Assembly: GCF_030453725.1 (NCBI RefSeq)
Contig: NZ_JAKDJU010000072.1
Coordinates: forward strand, 1-15,004
Direction: 5' to 3'
DNA from: Brevibacterium picturae
GTDB taxonomy: Bacteria; Actinomycetota; Actinomycetes; Actinomycetales; Brevibacteriaceae
DNA length: 15,004 nt
The notes below the pieces were generated by a model. It made no database searches and was not told the origin of the DNA. It saw only the letters and a list, made by a program, of their open reading frames with translations. Below, piece after piece: positions 5,682 through 13,494 of this stretch. Position numbers and translations under genes: made by a program. Numbering within the stretch: position 1 is the stretch's first letter; every line of letters begins with the position of its first letter.

Positions 5682-7859
5682 ATGACGAACACTGAAACGA
5701 CTTCAACTGCATACTCGCATTCCACCGACTCCGACGGAATCGTCACAGTCGTCATCGACGACCCGAATTCCAAGGTCAACACGATGAACGACCATTTCAA
5801 GGCTGCCTTCGAAGGCACCGTGGAATGGCTCGAAGCGAACGTCGATGACATCTCCGGCGTCGTCCTCACCTCGGCGAAGAAGACCTTCTTTGCGGGCGGT
5901 GACCTCAACAAGCTGCGTGCGGCCGACCCTGAGAACTCGGAAGCCGAAGCCGCACTGACCAACCACATGAAGACGGTCATGCGTCGCCTCGAAACGCTGG
6001 GCAAGCCCGTCGTCGCAGCCATCAACGGTGCCGCACTCGGAGGTGGCCTCGAGGTCGCCCTCGTCGCGCATCACCGCATTGCAGCGGAGGACGTCTCCAG
6101 CCTGCGCGTCGGATTCCCCGAAGTCTCCTTGGGTCTCCTGCCCGGTGGTGGTGGTGTAGCCAGGGCCGTGCGCCTGATGGGCCTCCAGAACGCACTGCAG
6201 AAGGCCATCCTGCCCTCGACGAAGTTCAAGGCAGCCGACGCTCTCAAGCTCGGCCTCATCGACGAACTCGCTCCGGTGGCCGAACTCGAAGCACGCGCCA
6301 AGGACTGGGTCAAGGCCAACCCCGAGGCGACTCAGCCCTGGGACGTCAAGGGCTTCAAGATCCCCGGCGGAGCACCCACCTCACCATCGCTGGGTGCGAT
6401 GCTGCCCGCGCTGCCGGCGCTCCTGCGCCGTCAGACCAAGGGTGCGCCGATGCCCGCTCCTCGCGCGGCCATTGCCGCCGCCGTCGAAGGTGCCTACGTC
6501 GACATCGACACGGCACTGGCAGTCGAAACCCGCTACTTCGTCCACCTCACTCACACGCCGGTGGCGAAGAACATGATCAAGGCGTTCTTCTTCGACCTCG
6601 GACACATCAACTCCGGCGGCTCGCGTCCCGATGGCTTCGAACCTCGCCAGGTGAAGAAGCTCGGCGTCCTCGGCGCCGGAATGATGGGTGCCGGCATCGC
6701 CTACACCGCAGCGAAGGCCGGCATCGACGTCGTCCTCAAGGACGTCGAGATCGAAGCCGCCGAACGTGGCAAGGCCTATGCGGCCAAGCGTGAGGAATCG
6801 GCACTGGCCAAGGGCAAGACGACCGAAGAGAAGAGCAAGGCTGTTCTCGACCGGATCACCCCGAGCGCCTCGGTTGAGGACTTCGCCGGAGTCGACTTCG
6901 TCATCGAGGCGGTCTTCGAGTCCGTGCCCGTCAAGCAGCAGGTCTTCAGTGAGATCCAGGACATCGTCGAGTCCGACGCAGTCCTTGGTTCCAACACCTC
7001 GACCCTGCCGATCACGGAACTGGCCACCGGTGTGAAGCGCGATTCCGACTTCATCGGCGTCCACTTCTTCTCACCCGCTGACAAGATGCCCCTGGTCGAA
7101 ATCATCCGTGGTGAGAACACTTCAGATGAGACCCTGGCGCGCACCTTCGACCTCGTGCAGCAGATCAAGAAGACCCCGATCGTCGTCACCGACTCCCGCG
7201 GATTCTTCACCTCCCGTGTGATCGGAACCTTCATCGCCGAGGCTGTCGCCGCCGTCGGTGAAGGAGTGGAGCCGGCAACGGTGGAGCAGGCAGCACTGCA
7301 GGCCGGTTACCCGACCGGCGCTCTGCAGCTGCTCGATGAACTGACGCTGACGCTGTCGCAGAACATCCGAAAGGAAACCGAGGATGCAATCACAGCCGCA
7401 GGCGGAACGCCAGAAGGCCACCCCTCAGACGGCGTCTTCGACTGGATGATCGAGCAGGGGCGCACCGGACGCAAGGACGGACGCGGCTTCTACGACTACG
7501 ACGAGAACGGCAAGCGCGCCAAGCTGTGGCCCGGTGTGCGTGAACACTTCAACTCCGGTTCGGCGACGCAGCCTTTCGAGGACCTGCAGGAGCGGATGCT
7601 CTTCGCCGAGGCGATCGAGACGATCAAATGCCTCGACGAGGGTGTGCTCACCTCGGTTCCGGATGCGAACATCGGTTCGATCTTCGGAATCGGCTTCCCG
7701 GCCTGGTCCGGTGGCGTGCTCCAGTACGTCAACCAGTACGAGGGCGGTCTGAACGGATTCGTCGAACGTGCCAAGGAACTCGCCGCGACCTACGGCGATC
7801 GCTTTGTGCCACCTGCCTCACTCGTTGAGCGTGCTGCAGCGAACAACACGTACGAATAG
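5682..7859 (+). CDS. fadB: FadB-type multifunctional protein: enoyl-CoA hydratase / 3-hydroxyacyl-CoA dehydrogenase
   Basis: The 725-residue protein carries the two middle steps of beta-oxidation. Its N-terminal crotonase domain (about residues 15-215) has the oxyanion region NGAALGGGLE and the two expected acid residues, E124 and E147 (VGFPEVSLG). The 3-hydroxyacyl-CoA dehydrogenase part begins near 325 with the NAD-binding GAGMMGAG (331-338), followed by the catalytic H461 in VHFFSPADKMPLVE with E473. Two C-terminal dehydrogenase domains follow (about 505-605 and 630-720). Length fits FadB/HadH-type proteins. I start at the ATG at 5682, one base after the fadA stop, because AAAGGG lies just upstream inside fadA and the family N-terminus fits. 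The frame is open further upstream (an ATG at 5616), but that start would overlap fadA. All catalytic residues are kept. It is the last gene of the operon, followed by a strong terminator. Confidence 0.95.
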   Translation: MTNTETTSTAYSHSTDSDGIVTVVIDDPNSKVNTMNDHFKAAFEGTVEWLEANVDDISGVVLTSAKKTFFAGGDLNKLRAADPENSEAEAALTNHMKTVMRRLETLGKPVVAAINGAALGGGLEVALVAHHRIAAEDVSSLRVGFPEVSLGLLPGGGGVARAVRLMGLQNALQKAILPSTKFKAADALKLGLIDELAPVAELEARAKDWVKANPEATQPWDVKGFKIPGGAPTSPSLGAMLPALPALLRRQTKGAPMPAPRAAIAAAVEGAYVDIDTALAVETRYFVHLTHTPVAKNMIKAFFFDLGHINSGGSRPDGFEPRQVKKLGVLGAGMMGAGIAYTAAKAGIDVVLKDVEIEAAERGKAYAAKREESALAKGKTTEEKSKAVLDRITPSASVEDFAGVDFVIEAVFESVPVKQQVFSEIQDIVESDAVLGSNTSTLPITELATGVKRDSDFIGVHFFSPADKMPLVEIIRGENTSDETLARTFDLVQQIKKTPIVVTDSRGFFTSRVIGTFIAEAVAAVGEGVEPATVEQAALQAGYPTGALQLLDELTLTLSQNIRKETEDAITAAGGTPEGHPSDGVFDWMIEQGRTGRKDGRGFYDYDENGKRAKLWPGVREHFNSGSATQPFEDLQERMLFAEAIETIKCLDEGVLTSVPDANIGSIFGIGFPAWSGGVLQYVNQYEGGLNGFVERAKELAATYGDRFVPPASLVERAAANNTYE

Positions 7860-7891
7860 GACTGTCACCGGGTCACTCCGCTGACACAGTC

Positions 7892-7937
7892 ACGGCACTG
7901 GGCCGGGTCGGAATCAACCGGCCCGGCCCAGTGCCGT
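7892..7937 (+). terminator. Strong hairpin terminator after fadAB
   Basis: The arms 7892-7907 and 7922-7937 are perfect 16-bp complements (core GGCACTGGGCCGGG). A wobble and three more pairs close a 6-nt AATCAA loop. It starts 32 bp after the fadB stop. The tail is only weakly T-rich (TTGAACCTTA), as is common in high-GC actinobacteria. Confidence 0.85.
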
Positions 7938-8039
7938 TGAACCTTATAGGAATAGCAGTCGCTGTCATCGTGTTCTGTTTGTGGCAGGCCGGTGACGGCC
8001 ACGCCTAAGACATGTCGTCCCTTCGAAAGGTCCTCACAC

Positions 8040-8960
8040 ATGCGTGCAGCAGTCTATGACCAGTACACCGATGACTTCAGCGACATCACGGTTCGCGACG
8101 TTGAAGACCCGAAGGTTCCGCCGGCATCCGTGCTCATCGAGGTCCGCGCCGCGGGAGTCAATCCGGTCGACTGGAAGCTCGTCGGCGGTCACCTCGATCC
8201 GGTCATGCCGACCCAGTTCCCAGTCACCCCCGGCTGGGATGTTGCCGGAGTCGTCATCGGACTCGGTTTCGACACCCCGGAATTCTCCATCGGCGATGAG
8301 GTCATCGCCTACGCCCGCAAGGACGTACTCGGAGGCGGCACATTCGCTGAGAAGGTCGCGGTCCCCGTCCACGCGGTCACCGCCAAGCCGAAGAGCCTCA
8401 GCTGGGAACAGGCGGGTGGACTGCCCTTGGCCGGCGGCACCGCCCTGCGCACCCTCGAAGCTCTGGGTGACATCAACGGCAAAACAGTTCTCGTCCACGG
8501 AGCCTCCGGAGGAGTGGGCAGCTTCGCCGTGCAGATCGCGAAATCCTTCGGTGCCCGAGTCATCGGCACCGCCTCGGAGGCCAACCACGACTACCTGCGC
8601 ACCCTCGGCGCCGAACCGGTCACCTATGGAGACGGGTTGAGCGATCGCGTCCTCGAGATCGCAGGCGGAGAAATCGATGGGGTCGTCGACTTCGTCGGAG
8701 AAGTCCTCGAGACCACCCTCGCGGTGCTGAAGGACGGTGGGACACATGCCTCCGTCGCAGATCCCTCGGTGGCCGAGCACGGCGGACGCTACATCTGGGT
8801 CCGCCCCTACGGTTCACAGACCGCGCGCGTGGCCGAGCTCGCGGACTCCGGTGAGCTGACAGTGGAGGTGGCCCAGACCTTCAGCCTTGATCAGGTGCCC
8901 GAAGCATTCCGCAGCAGCGCGGAAGGACACACACGAGGCAAGCTCGTCATCCTCCCCTGA
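8040..8960 (+). CDS. Zinc-independent quinone oxidoreductase-like NADP(H)-dependent reductase (MDR superfamily)
   Basis: The 306-residue protein belongs to the medium-chain dehydrogenase/reductase superfamily. The N-terminal catalytic domain has GVNPVDWKLVGG (39-50) and FPVTPGWDVAGVV (60-72). The Rossmann domain follows, with its nucleotide-binding HGASGGVGSFAVQIAK (153-168). The cysteine and histidine ligands for catalytic or structural zinc in alcohol dehydrogenases are absent; there are no cysteines at all. This fits the quinone oxidoreductase (QOR)/enone reductase branch. The natural substrate cannot be told from sequence. The ATG at 8040 has GAAAGG nine bases upstream; an upstream in-frame ATG at 7992 has no good site. 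It stands alone between the fadAB terminator and a convergent tetR gene 19 bp away, so it probably has its own promoter, which I could not place. Confidence 0.88.
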   Translation: MRAAVYDQYTDDFSDITVRDVEDPKVPPASVLIEVRAAGVNPVDWKLVGGHLDPVMPTQFPVTPGWDVAGVVIGLGFDTPEFSIGDEVIAYARKDVLGGGTFAEKVAVPVHAVTAKPKSLSWEQAGGLPLAGGTALRTLEALGDINGKTVLVHGASGGVGSFAVQIAKSFGARVIGTASEANHDYLRTLGAEPVTYGDGLSDRVLEIAGGEIDGVVDFVGEVLETTLAVLKDGGTHASVADPSVAEHGGRYIWVRPYGSQTARVAELADSGELTVEVAQTFSLDQVPEAFRSSAEGHTRGKLVILP

Positions 8961-8979
8961 TGTCGGATGGCCTGAAGGC

Positions 8980-9603
8980 TCAGCCGATCCCCAGTGCAGC
9001 CTGAGCGGCGGCACGCAATTCGACCCCGACCACCTCGGCGCTTGAGCGCCTAGCTTGGTACGGGGTCGAATTGATCATGCCGAAGACCGCATGCACGCGC
9101 ACGGTCGCCGCATCGAGTGACCATCCCGGATTGGCCCGCGCCACGACCTCGGCCCAGCGGCTGACATAGCTTCTCTGCAGGCGACGAACGGTGCGCCGAG
9201 AAGCCTCGGGCAAGGCCGCCAGGTCACGGTCCTGAATGCGAATCAGCTCGGGCTCGCTCATCGCGAAGGCGACATGGAAGTCGATGAGCTCGATGAGCGC
9301 CGAGGCGGCCGCGTCGTTGTCGTGGCGCGTGATGATCGCGTCCCCGCCTGAGTTCAGATAGTCAGAGATACCGACGAGGAGTTCCTCGAGGACAGCTTCT
9401 TTCGACTCGAAATGACGATAGACCGCCGGTGCGGAGATCCCTGCACCCTTGCCCAGGTCATCGAGACGGACTCCGTGGAAGCCATGTTGGGCATAGAGGT
9501 TCTTCGCCACCGACAGCAGCTGTTCACGCCGCGCCGCCTTCGCAGCGGCCCGTGACGTGCCGGTTGCCCGGGGTGTCGCCGACTTCGGTGCCATGTCCGT
9601 CAC
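8980..9603 (-). CDS. TetR-family transcriptional repressor, probably of the adjacent carboxylase operon
   Basis: The 207-residue protein has the TetR-type N-terminal DNA-binding domain: helices from about residue 24, then LDDLGKGAGISAPAVYRHFESKEAVLEELL (48-77), the typical helix-turn-helix and following helix. The C-terminal two-thirds is a helical ligand-binding domain, as in repressors that sense acyl-CoAs or lipids; the ligand is unknown. It is divergent from the carboxylase operon, and a perfect palindrome overlaps that operon's predicted transcription start (9717-9738), so it very likely represses the operon. I choose the GTG at 9603 because AAAGGA lies exactly six bases upstream. The ATG at 9594 is a possible start giving 204 residues. 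The ATG at 9711 would run back through the operon's promoter region and is unlikely. Confidence 0.9.
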   Translation of the reverse strand: MTDMAPKSATPRATGTSRAAAKAARREQLLSVAKNLYAQHGFHGVRLDDLGKGAGISAPAVYRHFESKEAVLEELLVGISDYLNSGGDAIITRHDNDAAASALIELIDFHVAFAMSEPELIRIQDRDLAALPEASRRTVRRLQRSYVSRWAEVVARANPGWSLDAATVRVHAVFGMINSTPYQARRSSAEVVGVELRAAAQAALGIG

Positions 9604-9616
9604 CCCAATTCCTTTC

Positions 9617-9656
9617 TTCGAATTCCGCTCGAGATCTTCGTATTCCGCTCTAGACC
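9617..9656 (+). repeat. Tandem 20-bp repeat in the tetR leader
   Basis: Two adjoining 20-bp units, 9617-9636 and 9637-9656, share TTCG-A/T-ATTCCGCTC and then AGA; they differ at four positions. A third partial match, GGTATTCC, lies at 9665-9672. The unit sits just upstream of the tetR ribosome-binding site and may bind a regulator or be chance. The stretch is also packed with palindromic hexamers. Confidence 0.6.
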
Positions 9657-9682
9657 ATGGACTCGGTATTCCACCGTGCCCG

Positions 9683-9711
9683 TTGTCACAAAAGCCGTTG
9701 AGCAGTATCAT
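9683..9711 (+). promoter_or_regulatory. Promoter of the carboxylase/acyl-CoA dehydrogenase operon
   Basis: TTGTCA (9683-9688), exactly 17 nt, then TATCAT (9706-9711). Both boxes are five of six to the vegetative consensus. Transcription would start near 9718, where the palindromic operator begins. The -35 box is part of TTGTCACAA, whose reverse strand gives TTGTGACAA, so a divergent tetR promoter could share it (a weak TACCGA lies 17 nt further on that strand). Confidence 0.65.
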
Positions 9712-9716
9712 AGCAG

Positions 9717-9738
9717 TCAGTTAACAATTATTAACTGA
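9717..9738. promoter_or_regulatory. Palindromic operator, probable TetR binding site
   Basis: Perfect inverted arms TCAGTTAA (9717-9724) and TTAACTGA (9731-9738) surround a 6-nt centre, CAATTA. It is AT-rich in a GC-rich genome, spans the predicted transcription start, and ends just before the accD1 ribosome-binding site (GAGGA, 9742-9746). Its 22-bp span suits a TetR dimer. Bound repressor would block RNA polymerase at the start site. Confidence 0.75.
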
Positions 9739-9750
9739 AATGAGGATGGA

Positions 9751-11364
9751 ATGAGAGCAGTGGGAACTGCGGTCAGTCCGGCAACGGGGCAGGTCAACGC
9801 CGACGCCCATGCCGAACTCATCGCTGAACTCCGGGAACGCATCGCGGCCACCGCGCAGGGCGGTTCCGAGAAGTCCAGGCAACGACACATCGACCGCGGG
9901 AAACTGCTGCCTCGGGACCGTGTGGAACATCTGCTCGACCCCGGAACCCCGTTCCTCGAACTGTCCCCACTGGCGGCCAACGGCATGTACGACGATGCCA
10001 GCCCCGGTGCCGGAATCATCACCGGAATCGGACGAGTCAACGGACGCGAATGCGTGATCGTGGCCAACGACGCCACCGTCAAGGGCGGCACCTACTACCC
10101 CGTCACGGTGAAGAAGCATCTGCGCGCCCAGGAGGTCGCGAAGGAGAACAGTCTTCCCTGCATCTACCTCGTCGACTCGGGAGGCGCCAACCTGCCCAAC
10201 CAGGACGATGTCTTCCCCGACCGTGAGCACTTCGGCCGCATCTTCTTCAACCAGGCCACACTCTCGGCAGCAGGCATCCCGCAGCTGGCAGCGGTGCTGG
10301 GCTCCTGCACCGCCGGAGGCGCCTACGTTCCGGCCATGGCCGATGAGTCGATCATAGTGAGTGAACAGGGCACAATCTTCCTCGGCGGCCCACCCCTGGT
10401 CAAGGCCGCAACAGGCGAGGAAGTCAGCGCAGAGGACCTCGGCGGCGGAGCCCTGCACTCCCGCGTCTCCGGAGTCACCGACCACCTCGCGGCCAATGAC
10501 TCCCACGCCCTGGAGATCATGCGCGACGTCGTCTCCACACTGGGGCCGAAGGCCCAGGCCAACTGGGACGTCGTCGCAGCTCGGGAACCGCTGCACTCAC
10601 CCGAGGAACTCACCTCGGTGGTGCCCGTCGACTCGAGGACTCCCTACGATGTCCACGAGGTCATCGCCCGCCTCGTCGATGGTTCCGAATTCCACGAGTT
10701 CAAGGCCGAATACGGCACCAGCCTCATCACCGGCTTTGCTCACCTCGACGGCCACCCCGTGGGAATCGTGGCGAACAACGGCATCCTCTTCGGCGAATCC
10801 GCGCAGAAGGGCGCCCACTTCATCGAACTCTGCGACCAGCGCAGCGTGCCCCTGATCTTCCTGCAGAACATCTCCGGCTTCATGGTCGGACGAGACTACG
10901 AAGCGGGAGGCATCGCCAAGCACGGAGCGAAGATGGTCAACGCCGTCGCCACCGCCCGCGTACCCAAGTTCACCGTGGTAATCGGCGGCTCCTTCGGCGC
11001 CGGCAATTACTCGATGTGCGGCCGCGCCTACTCACCCCGCTTCCTGTGGATGTGGCCCAACGCCCGCATCTCCGTGATGGGCGGAGAGCAGGCCGCCAGC
11101 GTGCTCTCGACGGTCAAACGCGATCAGATCGAAGGCCGCGGCGAAACCTGGAGTGCCGAGGACGAGGACACGTTCAAGCAGCCCGTGCGTGACCAGTACG
11201 AAGCCCAGGGTAACCCGTACTACTCCACGGCCAGGCTCTGGGACGACGGAATCATCGAACCCACCGACACTCGCCAGGTTCTGTCCCTGGCCCTCGAACT
11301 CGCCCGCTTCGGACCTATGGAACGCCCGCTGAACGCCAGCGGCTACGGCGTTTTCAGAATGTGA
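9751..11364 (+). CDS. accD1: Acyl-CoA carboxylase beta subunit, 3-methylcrotonyl-CoA carboxylase type
   Basis: This 537-residue carboxyltransferase subunit moves the carboxyl group from biotin on the alpha subunit to an acyl-CoA. The N-half (about residues 30-275) has SGGANLPNQ (143-151), CTAGGAYVPAM (186-196) and the GALHSRVSGVTDHLA stretch (233-247). The C-half (about 290-530) has GSFGAGNYSMCGRAYSPRF (413-431) and SVMGGEQAA (441-449). These features, from family knowledge, mark methylcrotonyl-CoA carboxylase beta subunits rather than propionyl-CoA ones, so the likely substrate is 3-methylcrotonyl-CoA from leucine. The ATG at 9751 follows GAGGA. It heads an operon with the alpha subunit and an acyl-CoA dehydrogenase, the same grouping as accD1-accA1-fadE19 of mycobacteria. 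Expression is probably controlled by the divergent TetR. Confidence 0.93.
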   Translation: MRAVGTAVSPATGQVNADAHAELIAELRERIAATAQGGSEKSRQRHIDRGKLLPRDRVEHLLDPGTPFLELSPLAANGMYDDASPGAGIITGIGRVNGRECVIVANDATVKGGTYYPVTVKKHLRAQEVAKENSLPCIYLVDSGGANLPNQDDVFPDREHFGRIFFNQATLSAAGIPQLAAVLGSCTAGGAYVPAMADESIIVSEQGTIFLGGPPLVKAATGEEVSAEDLGGGALHSRVSGVTDHLAANDSHALEIMRDVVSTLGPKAQANWDVVAAREPLHSPEELTSVVPVDSRTPYDVHEVIARLVDGSEFHEFKAEYGTSLITGFAHLDGHPVGIVANNGILFGESAQKGAHFIELCDQRSVPLIFLQNISGFMVGRDYEAGGIAKHGAKMVNAVATARVPKFTVVIGGSFGAGNYSMCGRAYSPRFLWMWPNARISVMGGEQAASVLSTVKRDQIEGRGETWSAEDEDTFKQPVRDQYEAQGNPYYSTARLWDDGIIEPTDTRQVLSLALELARFGPMERPLNASGYGVFRM

Positions 11365-11372
11365 GCTCATCC

Positions 11373-13433
11373 ATGTTCAATACCGTACTCATCGCCAACC
11401 GCGGCGAAATCGCCCTGCGCGTCATCCGCACCTGTCGCCGACTGGGCATCAGGACAGTCGCCGTCTACTCCGACGCCGACGCTCACGCCGCTCACGTCAA
11501 GGCCGCCGACACCGCCGTGCACCTGGGACCCGCCCAAGCCTCCGAATCCTATCTGCGCATCGACAAAGTCATCGCCGCAGCCAACGCCACCGGCGCCGAG
11601 GCGATCCACCCCGGCTACGGATTCCTGTCCGAGAACGCGGACTTCTCCGCTGCCTGCGAGTCGGAAGGAATCGTGTTCCTCGGTCCCGGTGCCGAGGCGA
11701 TCCGCACTATGGGCGACAAGATCACCGCCAAGAACGCGGTCTCCCAGCGCGGCGTGCCGTTGGTGCCCGGCACCAAAGACGCAGCCATGTCCAAGGAGTC
11801 GCTGATCACCGCTGCCGAAGACATCGGCTTCCCGGTGCTCATCAAACCCTCCGCCGGTGGTGGCGGTAAGGGCATGCACGCGGTCTTCGAGCCCTCCGAG
11901 CTGCCCGCAGCATTGGACACCGCCCGCCGTGAGGCCGCGAGCTCCTTCGGCGACGACACGCTGTTCCTCGAACGTCTCGTCGCCACTCCGCGACACATCG
12001 AAGTCCAGATCATGGCCGACGCCCACGGCAACGTCATCCACCTCGGCGAACGTGAGTGCTCACTGCAGCGCCGCCACCAGAAGGTCATCGAGGAGGCTCC
12101 TTCGGCACTGCTCGACGAGGCGACCCGGGACCGGATCGGGCAGGCAGCCTGTGAGACTGCGAGGTCCGTGGGCTACTGCGGGGCAGGCACTGTCGAATTC
12201 ATCGTCGGCGCCGACCGCCCCGACGAGTTCTTCTTCATGGAGATGAATACCCGCCTGCAGGTCGAGCACCCGGTCACCGAGGAAGTCACCGGAGTCGATC
12301 TCGTCGAACTCCAGCTGCGCGTGGGTGCCGGTGAGGAACTGCCGCTGGTCCAGGACGACATCACGATGACCGGCCACTCGATCGAGGCCCGCATCTACGC
12401 CGAAGACCCCTCGCGCGGATTCCTGCCCACGGGCGGACGGGCGCTCGACGTCGTCTTCCCCGAAGGAGAGGGCATTCGCGTCGACTCCGGCCTCGACGCC
12501 GGGCAGACCATCGCCTCGGACTACGACCCGATGATCGCCAAACTCATCGTCCACGCTCCGGACCGGACTGCCGCGATCGCTCGTCTCGATTCGGCACTCG
12601 CCGCCTCAGCAGTACCGGGAATCGTGACGAACATCGACTTTCTGCGCACACTGCTGGGCCTCGACGCGGTGGTCTCCGGTGACCTCGACACCTCACTCAT
12701 CGACAACCTCGACGAGGATCAGCTGGCCCACACAGCGACCGTGATCGACCGGGAGATTGCTGCCGCCGCGGTGCTCGTCACGGCGGGCCGTGCAGGTACC
12801 GACCTCACCGGAGCGATCACGAAGCCTGACCTGTCGGGCACTGTCGGAAACCCAGCGACAGCAGGAAACCCGGCACCAGCCTCGGCGTGGGGGAGACCTA
12901 CTGCCTGGCGAACCTCACGTCCGGATTTCCGTCCTGTCGTGGAGCTGAACTTCGGGGGCGATGTCTTCAAGGTCGAAGCAGTCGCCGATGATGTCACTGT
13001 CGATGACAGCGGCCTGTGGCATGTTCGCGTCGCCGATACCCAGTACACGGCCCGCGTGTTCTCCGATGCTCGGGACCGCAGCATCTGGGTCAGCAGCGAC
13101 CGCGGCGTCTACGCGTTCACCCGCACCCAGTCCGACACGTCCCTGACCCCGGGTCTCGACGGCGCCGAGGTGCTTGCCCCGATGCCCGGATCTGTCGTCG
13201 AAGTCAAGGTCGAGTCCGGAGACCACGTCGAACAGGGCGATCCGATCGTCGTCGTCGAGGCGATGAAGATGGAGCACGTGCTCACCGCACCGGCGACCGG
13301 AAGCGTCACCGTCACCGCGGTCCAAGGCGCCCAGGTCGGACTCGACGAGGTGCTCGCCACCGTCGTCGACGAAGCCGCAGCAGAAGCCGCCGACGCAAGC
13401 GACGATGCAGCCGCCGCACCAGCAGCCAACTGA
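11373..13433 (+). CDS. accA1: Biotin-dependent acyl-CoA carboxylase alpha subunit (biotin carboxylase plus BCCP)
   Basis: This 686-residue subunit carboxylates its own biotin using ATP and bicarbonate and hands the carboxyl group to the beta subunit. The biotin carboxylase domain runs from VLIANRGEIA (5-14) through the ATP-grasp glycine loop KPSAGGGGKGM (158-168), the RHQKVIEEAPS region (234-244) and EMNTRLQVEHPVTEE (290-304), to about 450. A linker with a Gly/Pro/Ala-rich stretch (about 485-512) leads to the C-terminal biotinyl domain, where K632 in EAMKM is the biotinylated lysine, with APMPGSV about 30 residues before it. An Ala/Asp-rich tail ends the protein. I start at the ATG at 11373, because family members begin MF-TVLIANRGE and GTGAG lies seven bases upstream. 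A GTG at 11361 overlapping the accD1 stop (690 residues) is nearly as good. The gene is tightly coupled to accD1. Confidence 0.94.
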   Translation: MFNTVLIANRGEIALRVIRTCRRLGIRTVAVYSDADAHAAHVKAADTAVHLGPAQASESYLRIDKVIAAANATGAEAIHPGYGFLSENADFSAACESEGIVFLGPGAEAIRTMGDKITAKNAVSQRGVPLVPGTKDAAMSKESLITAAEDIGFPVLIKPSAGGGGKGMHAVFEPSELPAALDTARREAASSFGDDTLFLERLVATPRHIEVQIMADAHGNVIHLGERECSLQRRHQKVIEEAPSALLDEATRDRIGQAACETARSVGYCGAGTVEFIVGADRPDEFFFMEMNTRLQVEHPVTEEVTGVDLVELQLRVGAGEELPLVQDDITMTGHSIEARIYAEDPSRGFLPTGGRALDVVFPEGEGIRVDSGLDAGQTIASDYDPMIAKLIVHAPDRTAAIARLDSALAASAVPGIVTNIDFLRTLLGLDAVVSGDLDTSLIDNLDEDQLAHTATVIDREIAAAAVLVTAGRAGTDLTGAITKPDLSGTVGNPATAGNPAPASAWGRPTAWRTSRPDFRPVVELNFGGDVFKVEAVADDVTVDDSGLWHVRVADTQYTARVFSDARDRSIWVSSDRGVYAFTRTQSDTSLTPGLDGAEVLAPMPGSVVEVKVESGDHVEQGDPIVVVEAMKMEHVLTAPATGSVTVTAVQGAQVGLDEVLATVVDEAAAEAADASDDAAAAPAAN

Positions 13434-13484
13434 TCACAACAAACTCATTGACCACAAGAAATCCACTGACCACGCATTGAGCGG
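13431..13484 (+). repeat. Imperfect 18-bp repeats between accA1 and the acyl-CoA dehydrogenase gene
   Basis: Units starting TGATCACAACAAA (13431), TGACCACAAGAAA (13449) and TGACCACGCATT (13467) recur every 18 bp; the first two match at 13 of 18 positions and the third keeps mainly the first seven bases. The first unit begins with the accA1 stop codon. In the dehydrogenase's frame they would read as a six-residue repeat, but the ribosome-binding site places that gene's start downstream. Confidence 0.45.
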
Positions 13485-13494
13485 GGAGGAAATC

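Noticed and set aside
4988..6025. Long minus-strand open frame (345 codons) opposite fadA and fadB
   Set aside because: It is the antisense shadow of two well-identified genes, which have all catalytic motifs on the plus strand. High GC makes such open frames common.
8963..8990. Imperfect hairpin between the convergent oxidoreductase and tetR genes
   Set aside because: Arms are short with bulges and several competing pairings; not strong enough to call a shared terminator.
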